Shown piece by piece: positions 1 through 6,079 of a DNA stretch of 6,079 bases. The DNA is taken from assembly GCA_903891375.1 (NCBI GenBank), contig CAITEL010000284.1:1-6079 (forward strand). Direction: 5' to 3'. Below the pieces are notes generated by a model. The model made no database searches. It was not told the DNA's origin and saw only the letters and a program-made list of their open reading frames with translations. Position numbers and translations under genes: made by a program. How positions within the stretch are numbered: position 1 is the first letter of the stretch; the number at the start of each line of letters is the position of its first letter. Source of the stretch: an uncultured Neisseriaceae bacterium (lineage in GTDB: Bacteria > Pseudomonadota > Gammaproteobacteria > Burkholderiales > UBA11063).

Positions 1-2
1 TA

Positions 3-1118
3 CAATCTATGTTTGATGCTGCTCAGAAAATGTTAAATATGTTTAATAACTCCTGTCAGTTAGGTATGGCATTAGGTAATTCTGCTGATTCATGGATGTA
101 TGATAGAATAGGCAAAGCAAAATCACAAGCCCACAGCGATTCATCTGATGCCTCTTCTGCAGAAATAAACTCAAGCACTGGAGGTAGCAGTGGAAGTAAT
201 CTGGCTGATAAAATGAAATCAGTTGCAGATAACTATCATAATTGGGTAAATGCTAACGCAAATATGAATCCATTTGATAAATCAGGTATTACAACAGCAA
301 TTGCAAGTAAGTATGGTTCAGTAATTTGGAAAGGACTACAAGCATTACACTTATACAGTCTACCTATAAAAACAGGTACTCAAGGTGATGTGTCCAACAT
401 TGCAAATTTAGTTATATCTTTAACGGGTGATTTAATTATTTATTCTCCGGGTACGGATGGCACAGGTATTCAAGCAAGAGTCATTCCACCTGCAATACAA
501 GATATTAAAAGCTTTATGACTACTACAAGCGGTAATGTTCCTACATATCATTGCACAAATTTTAATCCAGATAATCCTGGAGAATGTACTCCAAAGTTTG
601 ATCTAGAAAATGATAAATATCCACCTGATAGCTTTAATGGTGGAGTTATGCAAAAAATACAATCTACTATGAAAAACATTCAAAATCATTTTACAAACTC
701 TACTACCCTTACCCAAGATGATTATATGATAATTTCAATATCACCAATTCCAATCTATGCCATAGCTCAAACTTTAGATGATATAGGAATGCAAGCATCG
801 ATTGGTAGTATTTTAAATCAATATTCAGAGCAAATTGCATATGAAATACTACAAAGATTAATCTCAGTAGCACTAAATTTAGCAATACAAGCATCTTCAA
901 CAAGAGTTAACAATGATACTCAACAAACAATAACTGCATTTACCAAGTCTATTACTAATGTGCAAAATCAAGTTAATAGTTATGCATCAAAATATGTTAC
1001 TCACGATCCAGTAGATATACTGCAAAGATTAAATTACCTACGGGCTTATGCACAAAATCAAATGTCTGGTGAGATTATGCAAAAAGTTAATTTTGCTAAA
1101 CAATTAAGTAATTATTAA
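3..1118 (+). CDS. traH: Conjugal transfer protein TraH, F-type T4SS (5' end outside window)
   Basis: TraH is a periplasmic, outer-membrane-associated protein needed for F-pilus extension and assembly in F-type type IV secretion. The frame is open to the left edge (two in-frame codons precede the ATG at 9), and the family is usually about 450 residues, so the 371 codons seen are probably the C-terminal four fifths rather than a gene starting at 9. Numbering from that ATG, the segment around C16 (NNSCQLGMALG) and the hydrophobic stretch at 131-145 (LVISLTGDLII) resemble conserved TraH blocks. Residues 38-64 form a Ser/Gly/Ala-rich linker. C182 and C193 could form a disulfide in the periplasm. 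The last 100 or so residues are Gln/Asn-rich and helical, consistent with the C-terminal coiled coil of the family. An 11-bp gap to traG indicates one operon. The identification rests on remembered family motifs and gene order, not on an alignment. Confidence 0.85.
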   Translation, partial: QSMFDAAQKMLNMFNNSCQLGMALGNSADSWMYDRIGKAKSQAHSDSSDASSAEINSSTGGSSGSNLADKMKSVADNYHNWVNANANMNPFDKSGITTAIASKYGSVIWKGLQALHLYSLPIKTGTQGDVSNIANLVISLTGDLIIYSPGTDGTGIQARVIPPAIQDIKSFMTTTSGNVPTYHCTNFNPDNPGECTPKFDLENDKYPPDSFNGGVMQKIQSTMKNIQNHFTNSTTLTQDDYMIISISPIPIYAIAQTLDDIGMQASIGSILNQYSEQIAYEILQRLISVALNLAIQASSTRVNNDTQQTITAFTKSITNVQNQVNSYASKYVTHDPVDILQRLNYLRAYAQNQMSGEIMQKVNFAKQLSNY

Positions 1119-1120
1119 GG
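1117..1120 (+). promoter_or_regulatory. Probable ribosome binding site of traG
   Basis: AAGG overlaps the traH stop codon (TAA, 1116-1118) and lies 9 bases before the traG ATG at 1130. It supports that start and suggests coupled translation of traH and traG. It is a modest match to a Shine-Dalgarno sequence. Confidence 0.45.
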
Positions 1121-1129
1121 TAGTAAAGT

Positions 1130-2836
1130 ATGTGGATATACGTATATGGTAATGGCAAATTTATTTGGACGATTTTAACTTCAGTTAATATTTTTATGAA
1201 TAATGCCACGACATTCTTTGAATTAGCTGCAACAATCTCATTGTTATTATTTGCATTTGATGCCACAGGGCTTTTACCTACACGTGGATATAATTGGACA
1301 AGATTCATAAAAGTGTACGTATTGTTAGCTTTATTTGTGCTTACTCCATATAAAGGGGATATCAATGTGCAAGATGTAATTACTAATGATAATTATACAT
1401 TTAGCTCAACTAATTCAAAATTACCATTAGGGCTTGTCGTTCCTATTTCAACAGTATCAGTGATAATGAATAAGCTGATTAACTTATATCAACAAAATTT
1501 TGCAATTGATTCAAACTTAAATTTTACCTATTCAGGAATGAATTTCGGAGCAAATTTTATACTAGGATTAGATAGCGTGAATTCTTATGATGATAAGTTT
1601 AATACTAACTTAGATAACTATATGCAAAATTGTGGTTTTCCGCTACTTCGTAAAGCGGGTAAACTTTCAGAGCTACGCACAAGTAATGATATCATAGCTA
1701 CATTAAAAGCAAATTCCTCTGATGCACGATATGTACAGCAAGTAGATTTTGGTTCGGGTAATCCGATTGTAAAATCATGCACCTTAGCGATTAATGATAT
1801 TGATGCATATTATACTGCGCAACAAGATAAATTTTTTACAGCAAATGCAACTATGTCAGGGGTTGACCCTAAACTAATAAACACTAGATATTTAAATTCG
1901 GCAATAGCAACCAGTAAAACTTTACTTAATATTACTACAGGTGCAGCAACTGCATTGAAGCAGGCTATTGCAATGAATATGATTATGACATCACTAAAAA
2001 ATGGAGCACAAATTGTAGGTAATGGCTCATTAGCATTGTCGGCATATGATGCGGAACAATTTCAGCAATATAAAAAGACAGGTGAGTTATCAGGTTCAGC
2101 CTCAGCAAGAACAATCCCTATATTAGTTGCATCAGGATTTGCCCTACTCTTCTTTTTATATCCTGTGATGATATTTTTAGCTATAGCAATGGGTTCATAT
2201 AAAGCAATAGGAGTATTTTTTCAGATACTGGTTGCTATTAATTTGATCCCCCTCCTCTATGAAATATTAAACTACCTAACTACATATTATTTGCAACAAA
2301 AACTTCAGACAACTATTATAGGTTCAGGCTTTAACTATGATGTGTCAACTTCGCTATATAGCTTTACTGATAATATGATAGTTGCGGGTAATTACTTAGC
2401 AACATCAGCTCCATTAATTGCCTATGCAATAGTTTCAGGTTCGGCGGTGGCGTTAACGTCCGTATTCGGGCATATTAATGATCCAGCTAAATCTCAATCA
2501 CAAGAAGTTGGTCGTGAGTTATCACGTGGCAATTGGGCATCAGGCAACGTGTCTATGGATAATGCATCATTTAACAATTTACAGGGGAATAAATTTGATG
2601 ACCAATTGATGACAAATTCAGGAGTTCCAATTATGAAAAATACTAGCTCAGGTGGGACTAATACTAATATTGGCGGACAAAATTATGACTCTAATCATAA
2701 ATCTGATTTATTGGCTGGAGCTACTTTAACACAGATGGCTTCACATAGTCTGCAAAATAGTTTGTCTCATAGTAGGGGTTCCATGCGTAAATCCCAGATT
2801 TTTCCGAAATTGCGCTTAAATCACTGCTATTATTAA
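1130..2836 (+). CDS. traG: Conjugal transfer protein TraG, N-terminal part, interrupted by a Tn3-family element
   Basis: TraG is the polytopic inner-membrane protein of F-type conjugation. In F it is about 940 residues: the N-terminal part is needed for pilus assembly, and the C-terminal periplasmic part for mating-pair stabilisation and entry exclusion. The start (MWIYVYGNGK) matches the usual TraG opening with its Tyr-Gly-Asn-Gly motif. Likely membrane segments lie at about residues 26-44, 60-73, 329-353, 356-378 and 425-447. A soluble loop at about 75-325 carries C168 and C217. After about 450 the chain is polar and Asn/Ser/Gly-rich. Native codons end at residue 548 (Ser, 2771-2773). The next 20 residues come from the left inverted repeat and inner DNA of the element, ending at TAA 2834-2836. 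The product is therefore a truncated TraG with a foreign tail. The rest of the gene should resume beyond the right edge of the window. A truncated membrane protein could keep some pilus-assembly activity, but it lacks the C-terminal region. Confidence 0.87.
   Translation: MWIYVYGNGKFIWTILTSVNIFMNNATTFFELAATISLLLFAFDATGLLPTRGYNWTRFIKVYVLLALFVLTPYKGDINVQDVITNDNYTFSSTNSKLPLGLVVPISTVSVIMNKLINLYQQNFAIDSNLNFTYSGMNFGANFILGLDSVNSYDDKFNTNLDNYMQNCGFPLLRKAGKLSELRTSNDIIATLKANSSDARYVQQVDFGSGNPIVKSCTLAINDIDAYYTAQQDKFFTANATMSGVDPKLINTRYLNSAIATSKTLLNITTGAATALKQAIAMNMIMTSLKNGAQIVGNGSLALSAYDAEQFQQYKKTGELSGSASARTIPILVASGFALLFFLYPVMIFLAIAMGSYKAIGVFFQILVAINLIPLLYEILNYLTTYYLQQKLQTTIIGSGFNYDVSTSLYSFTDNMIVAGNYLATSAPLIAYAIVSGSAVALTSVFGHINDPAKSQSQEVGRELSRGNWASGNVSMDNASFNNLQGNKFDDQLMTNSGVPIMKNTSSGGTNTNIGGQNYDSNHKSDLLAGATLTQMASHSLQNSLSHSRGSMRKSQIFPKLRLNHCYY
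2770..2774. repeat. Left copy of the likely 5-bp target site duplication (TAGTA)
   Basis: TAGTA immediately precedes the GGGG that opens the left inverted repeat. Tn3-family elements duplicate 5 bp of target. The only two bases visible after the right inverted repeat (6078-6079) are TA, which matches the first two bases of this copy. The remaining three bases (GTA expected) are outside the window, so the duplication is only partly shown. Confidence 0.6.
2775..2812 (+). repeat. Left terminal inverted repeat of the Tn3-family element
   Basis: The 38-bp repeat begins GGGGTTCCATGCG and ends CCGAAATTG. It matches the reverse complement of 6040-6077 at 36 of 38 positions, differing at positions 8 (C here, G in the right copy) and 37 (T here, C in the right copy). 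The GGGG start and 38-bp length are typical of the Tn3 family. It also encodes the first part of the foreign tail on the truncated TraG. Confidence 0.95.
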
Positions 2837-2863
2837 TTTTTGGCAGTTAGTTCATATGCTCAC

Positions 2864-5800
2864 TTACACCAATTCTAAACTTTTCACAATATCATCTAAG
2901 TCGATTATTGGATTTTTCTCAAATACTAAATGCCCTTGAAAATGTATGTGTTGCCAAGCTACTGGAGATATCTTCTGAAGGATTTTCAATGCTTTCTGAT
3001 TATTTTCAGCTTTATATTTATCATACAACTTCGATAGTATCATTGAGTTATAATGAATAATTATATTGGCTAACAAGCGCCCACATTGATTTGCAATTTC
3101 TAACGCAATATCTGTTTTACCAATTATTTGCTTTTTCCCATATGCTTGTGCGATTGCGCTGCGTAATTGATGGTATGCCTCTAATCTGTTTTGTGAGCGA
3201 TGGGTAGTGGTTATAATATTTGGATCTAGAAAATATTTTAAAATATGATTACTTTGTACCAATTTATCCAACTCATACAAAGCTTCTCGTGTTTTATGCT
3301 CTGAGGTATAAGTACATAACTTCTTAATTAATGCTGATTGAGATATATCACGACAACCAAGGCTTGCAATTATTCGTTGCAGATTATCACTTTCATCTTC
3401 AATTAGCTTTCGGTTTATGACCCCATGCGGTTTTATGGTGTACTTTTCATATTTATCTAGCCACTGCCCACAATAAAGGTTTTTTCTTTGGTTTTCTAAG
3501 TTAGTAAACCTTGGATACAACTCACTATCAAACCAATACATAATTACCGAGTTAGCTTTATTAAGTATATGCATATCGCCAGTTAATAATTGCGGGCTAA
3601 TTTCACTGGTATTATTATACCATATATCAAAAGCAAAATAGCTTTCATGATCGTTGGAACTAAGTAACTTGGTTTGTAATGCTACATGATTGCACAACAA
3701 AGAGTATGCAACTACTCCTTTACCAGTGCCGAAATATTTTCTACCATATCTAGCTTTAATGGTAGGAGTGGCTACTGTAAATTTTTGCCCATCAACTGCA
3801 CCATGTAGCAAACCTAAATCTAATGAATAATATGGAAATATTGACATTTGAGATATGCTATCACTAAGCACATCATTGGCAGCAATTAGTGTATTAAGTC
3901 TAACTCTTGCGGCATAGGTATCTTGTAGAACATTGTATGGGATATTAGCAATATCCGCCATTTTCATATTACCATTATTCATGGCTTGCGCCACTAATAC
4001 TGCAATTAAATGGTCGTAGTTTATTTCTGATTTAGCATAGCGTGGCTGAATATGTGTAAATTGATCTAAAAACACACATTCTTTATTTACTGTTTTTATA
4101 ACATTAATAATATCTTGAAATGGCAATTGTTCATAACAAGTATGTTCTATTTTATCTTGTTTGGTAAGTGCAGATCTTTTGAGGTGCAGAGTTTTGGTTT
4201 TTTCATCATAGTATAAATGTTTGAGTTTGCCCTGTTTGAAATGTTTATTTAACTTCTTCCACAGCATATCTGATTCGGCTAATAGCTCATTAATTTGTTG
4301 TGAAATTGGTTTTTTACCATTGGTGCAAGTTAATTGTTCCATGATGACATCTTTTTTCTCTGAGGTAACTAATTCATCACCCAAGCTACGATATTGCAAA
4401 GATTCTTCAAAATAAATATTCCCTTGCCGGATTTCTTCATGTAACTTATTATAAATCCAATATTCATAACGATTCAAAATTAATTGCGGTTTTTTGCTAT
4501 CATTTTTGGTACTCGTTAAGTATGGCAATAATTTTGTCGGAATCTCTGGGTAATCATCAATATTGCTTTTATTCTTTAAGTTATTGAGCCAATTAATTGC
4601 CTCTAATAATTCATCATTCCGCCTATTACTAGTAAAGGTAAGGTGGTTAACTAAAAGACGGAGGTTGGATTTGATGTACCTTGCCACCTTATCTACACAT
4701 CCCCAATGAATAATATCGTTTTGTGGCTCATTAGCTTTGGTTATATGATCAATGATAGATTGCTTATCTAAAATGTTAAATGCTTTTTTGCGTACAGCGC
4801 CAAATTGTAGATCATCAACTAAACTATCGTCAACATAAAGTTCTACTAATTGTTTTAAATTATCAATACTTGCTTTTTGTTTAATTGCCTCCTCTGCTGT
4901 TGCCACTTCCTTGAAAGCTTTAACTTGTTCTTTTGCTTGACGCTGATGATAGCACAATGAATCAACAAGATTATCTGATACTTGTCTAAATCGTTGCCAA
5001 ATGTAGCATAGTATATAAAGATATGACTGATCAGAATTAATTCGCTCACGTAAATCGTGGGCTGAGTAATAATTAACCATTCCACCATAATATGCTATGT
5101 TAGCTTTAGATAATGAAAGTTTTGATAATACTCGATTGGCAATTTGATAAATTGATTGCATAGTTGTTGATTTGCGACATTCTTGTTGCATCATTCGTGG
5201 CTTAAAATCTTTAGCATCTTGCTTCAGTGCAGCCAATTCACTAAATGTACCATCGTTATTCAGTAAGTTTAAGATTAATTGACTATCTTTTTCTGATAAA
5301 TTATTAGCAAGAATTTGAGAAACTCTCGATTTTTCATTCATAACAGCGTTTATAACAATGGTTTGAAGAGTGGTATACTTTGGTCTTACGATTTTTTCAC
5401 GATGTAAATATTGAAGTAATTCAAGTGCAATGTACTGATGGCTAGTGCTATGTTGGATTAGTTTGCTAACATGTTTATCTATAGTTTCAATATGTGTTGA
5501 TGCCCAAAGCTTATAATCATAGAGTGTTGCAATTTGATTGCATTGTGTGTAGTACTCATGTTTGGTGATTTTAGTTTTGTGTAAACTATTACCCTCAAAA
5601 TACTGGTCAATAATAAATTTAATATCTTTCGGGTTGATATCTTCCCAATTAGCATTAAAAAATAGATTAACAGCTTTAAAATAAGCAATGTGTAAACAAC
5701 AATAAACTCGCGCAACTAAACTACCTCTGCTCATTACAAGTTCTAGTTCATTCGGTGATAAAGTAAGAAATTCATAGCGTTGTTCTTCATTAAAATCTGG

Positions 5801-5866
5801 TAATTCATAATATGCCGCTTGTTCCGCAACAGATAGTACGGCTAAATTTTTATTGTTTTCATGCAT
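2864..5866 (-). CDS. tnpA: Tn3-family DDE transposase TnpA
   Basis: This enzyme binds the 38-bp inverted repeats and carries out replicative transposition through a DDE (RNase H-like) active site. From the ATG at 5866 it has 1000 residues, the usual size for the family, with no internal stop. The N-terminal region (about 5-165) fits the DUF4158 domain that opens Tn3 transposases (LSVAEQAAYYELPDF near its start). The middle is helical. The catalytic domain occupies about 580-970. Likely catalytic residues are D692 (AVDGQKF), D764 (TGDMH) and E896 (NRLEAYHQLRSAIA). Flanking family motifs include ARYGRKYFGTGKGVVAYSLL, NDHESYFAFDIWYNNTSE and, near the C-terminus, SPVAWQHIHFQGH. The frame also allows a GTG start three codons upstream (5875). 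ATG is preferred because GGTGA lies 5 bases before it, while the GTG has no good ribosome site and its first bases belong to that GGTGA. It is the only gene of the element and faces away from traG transcription, so the two transcripts converge. Confidence 0.95.
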   Translation of the reverse strand: MHENNKNLAVLSVAEQAAYYELPDFNEEQRYEFLTLSPNELELVMSRGSLVARVYCCLHIAYFKAVNLFFNANWEDINPKDIKFIIDQYFEGNSLHKTKITKHEYYTQCNQIATLYDYKLWASTHIETIDKHVSKLIQHSTSHQYIALELLQYLHREKIVRPKYTTLQTIVINAVMNEKSRVSQILANNLSEKDSQLILNLLNNDGTFSELAALKQDAKDFKPRMMQQECRKSTTMQSIYQIANRVLSKLSLSKANIAYYGGMVNYYSAHDLRERINSDQSYLYILCYIWQRFRQVSDNLVDSLCYHQRQAKEQVKAFKEVATAEEAIKQKASIDNLKQLVELYVDDSLVDDLQFGAVRKKAFNILDKQSIIDHITKANEPQNDIIHWGCVDKVARYIKSNLRLLVNHLTFTSNRRNDELLEAINWLNNLKNKSNIDDYPEIPTKLLPYLTSTKNDSKKPQLILNRYEYWIYNKLHEEIRQGNIYFEESLQYRSLGDELVTSEKKDVIMEQLTCTNGKKPISQQINELLAESDMLWKKLNKHFKQGKLKHLYYDEKTKTLHLKRSALTKQDKIEHTCYEQLPFQDIINVIKTVNKECVFLDQFTHIQPRYAKSEINYDHLIAVLVAQAMNNGNMKMADIANIPYNVLQDTYAARVRLNTLIAANDVLSDSISQMSIFPYYSLDLGLLHGAVDGQKFTVATPTIKARYGRKYFGTGKGVVAYSLLCNHVALQTKLLSSNDHESYFAFDIWYNNTSEISPQLLTGDMHILNKANSVIMYWFDSELYPRFTNLENQRKNLYCGQWLDKYEKYTIKPHGVINRKLIEDESDNLQRIIASLGCRDISQSALIKKLCTYTSEHKTREALYELDKLVQSNHILKYFLDPNIITTTHRSQNRLEAYHQLRSAIAQAYGKKQIIGKTDIALEIANQCGRLLANIIIHYNSMILSKLYDKYKAENNQKALKILQKISPVAWQHIHFQGHLVFEKNPIIDLDDIVKSLELV

Positions 5867-5871
5867 TTGAA

Positions 5872-5876
5872 TCACC
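5872..5876 (-). promoter_or_regulatory. Probable ribosome binding site deciding the tnpA start
   Basis: Read on the minus strand, GGTGA lies 5 bases upstream of ATG 5866. It overlaps the alternative GTG start at 5875-5873, which argues for the ATG as the real start. The match to the anti-Shine-Dalgarno is partial. Confidence 0.45.
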
Positions 5877-5885
5877 AGACACTAA

Positions 5886-5915
5886 ATTATAATTAGGATT
5901 TTGTATAAAAATAAA
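5886..5915 (-). promoter_or_regulatory. Candidate tnpA promoter
   Basis: On the minus strand a perfect -10 hexamer TATAAT (5891-5886) follows a weak -35-like TTTATT (5915-5910, 3 of 6 matches to TTGACA) at 18-bp spacing. Initiation would fall near 5879 and give a leader of about a dozen bases that still includes the GGTGA ribosome site. The surrounding region is very AT-rich, so chance matches are common. Other -10-like hexamers (TATAAG, TATAAC) occur farther upstream near 5948-5962. Confidence 0.3.
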
Positions 5916-5923
5916 CGATCGTT
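5914..5923. promoter_or_regulatory. Perfect 10-bp palindrome, possible operator upstream of tnpA
   Basis: AACGATCGTT is a perfect palindrome without spacer. It sits just upstream of tnpA and overlaps the proposed -35 hexamer. With its CGATCG core it stands out in an otherwise AT-rich stretch. A dyad at this position could bind a repressor or the transposase itself; this is inference from position and symmetry only. Confidence 0.25.
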
Positions 5924-6039
5924 AAGTTATATACGGTTTGTACACTGTTATACCTTATATAATACCATCAACTTGTATGTTTTTAACTAAATTTGATATT
6001 ATCTGTTACCAGTCATAATAATTCTTGCGTTTTGGTGTT
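5924..6039. other. AT-rich noncoding region between tnpA control region and right end
   Basis: No gene is supported here. The stretch contains a direct repeat of GTTATA (5926-5931 and 5947-5952) with a 21-bp period, about two helical turns, and a TGTACA palindrome (5939-5944) between the copies. This could reflect protein binding or chance in AT-rich DNA. I see no three-subsite dyad array like a Tn3 res site and no resolvase gene. Confidence 0.35.
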
Positions 6040-6077
6040 CGATTTCGGAAAAATCTGGGATTTACGCATCGAACCCC
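6040..6077 (-). repeat. Right terminal inverted repeat of the Tn3-family element
   Basis: Read on the minus strand from 6077 it begins GGGGTTCGATGCG and ends CCGAAATCG, matching the left repeat at 36 of 38 positions. The two bases beyond it (6078-6079, TA) match the first two bases of TAGTA flanking the left end, so the right boundary of the element is very probably 6077. Confidence 0.95.
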
Positions 6078-6079
6078 TA

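Larger units (their letters stand above)
2775..6077 (-). mobile_element. Tn3-family transposase-only element (3303 bp) inserted in traG
   Basis: The element is delimited by two 38-bp inverted repeats beginning GGGG and contains one gene, a full-length Tn3-family transposase read toward the left end. The transposase stop lies 51 bp inside the left repeat, and its start about 173 bp inside the right repeat. No serine or tyrosine resolvase, passenger gene or recognisable res site is present, and the remaining space is too small to hold a resolvase gene. This is the layout of IS1071-like members, about 3.2 kb with only tnpA. Intact ends, an uninterrupted transposase and a possible target duplication suggest a recent and possibly still mobile insertion. 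Replicative transposition by such an element would leave cointegrates that the host, or a related element acting in trans, must resolve. Family assignment is firm; the name of the element cannot be given from sequence alone. Confidence 0.92.

Noticed and set aside
709..903. Minus-strand reading frame of 64 codons inside traH
   Set aside because: Fully antisense to the TraH coding region, with a leucine-rich low-information product. No support as a gene.
1096..1365. Minus-strand reading frame of 89 codons opposite the traH-traG junction
   Set aside because: It lies antisense to the well-supported TraH end and TraG start and has no recognisable protein features, so it is a shadow frame in AT-rich DNA.
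2773..2774. Extending the inverted repeat to 40 bp by including TA on both sides
   Set aside because: TA precedes the left GGGG and follows the right CCCC, but a TAGTA target duplication explains both. GGGG is the standard end of Tn3-family repeats.
2823..2847. ACTGC...GCAGT pairing as a terminator between traG and tnpA
   Set aside because: Only 5 base pairs with a 15-base loop and no adjoining T-run on either strand; too weak to call.
4221..4415. Plus-strand reading frame of 64 codons inside tnpA
   Set aside because: Antisense to the middle of a full-length transposase with conserved motifs. A chance frame.
4855..5715. Two further minus-strand frames (4855-5088 and 5479-5715) in other phases within tnpA
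   Set aside because: They overlap the transposase in a different phase and show no family features. The transposase frame is intact, so there is no frameshift for them to explain.
5860..6079. CRISPR array, toxin-antitoxin pair, tRNA or other small gene near the right end
   Set aside because: There are no regularly spaced repeats, no convincing start with a ribosome site other than that of tnpA, and no tRNA-like fold seen by eye.

Overview
The window is AT-rich (roughly one third G+C by eye). It holds a stretch of F-type conjugation operon on the + strand that is cut by a compact Tn3-family transposable element lying in the opposite orientation. An AT-rich proteobacterium with an F-like type IV secretion system fits. 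Such operons occur in the integrative conjugative elements of Rickettsiales (RAGE-type) and on plasmids of AT-rich intracellular gammaproteobacteria. The sequence alone does not choose between these, or between chromosome and plasmid.

Positions 1-1118 carry the 3' part of traH; its 5' end lies outside the window. After an 11-bp gap comes traG (start at 1130), whose product is the inner-membrane protein for F-pilus assembly and mating-pair stabilisation. The traH-traG order and tight spacing are those of the F transfer operon. Native traG coding ends at about 2773, where the element begins. The reading frame runs on for about 20 element-derived codons to a stop at 2834-2836, so the visible product is an N-terminal TraG fragment (548 native residues plus a foreign tail).

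The element spans 2775-6077 (3303 bp). It is bounded by 38-bp terminal inverted repeats starting GGGG, identical at 36 of 38 positions. The five bases before the left end are TAGTA, and the two bases visible after the right end are TA, as expected for a 5-bp target duplication. The only gene inside is a full-length Tn3-family transposase on the minus strand with all three DDE residues. There is no resolvase, passenger gene or recognisable res site, so this is a transposase-only, IS1071-like form of the family. A short AT-rich region (5867-6039) between the transposase start and the right end holds the likely promoter and a perfect 10-bp palindrome.

The main biological point is that the insertion separates the membrane/pilus-assembly part of TraG from its C-terminal part. 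I see no sign of a previously undescribed system. The element may be a new named member of its family, but that needs a database comparison.
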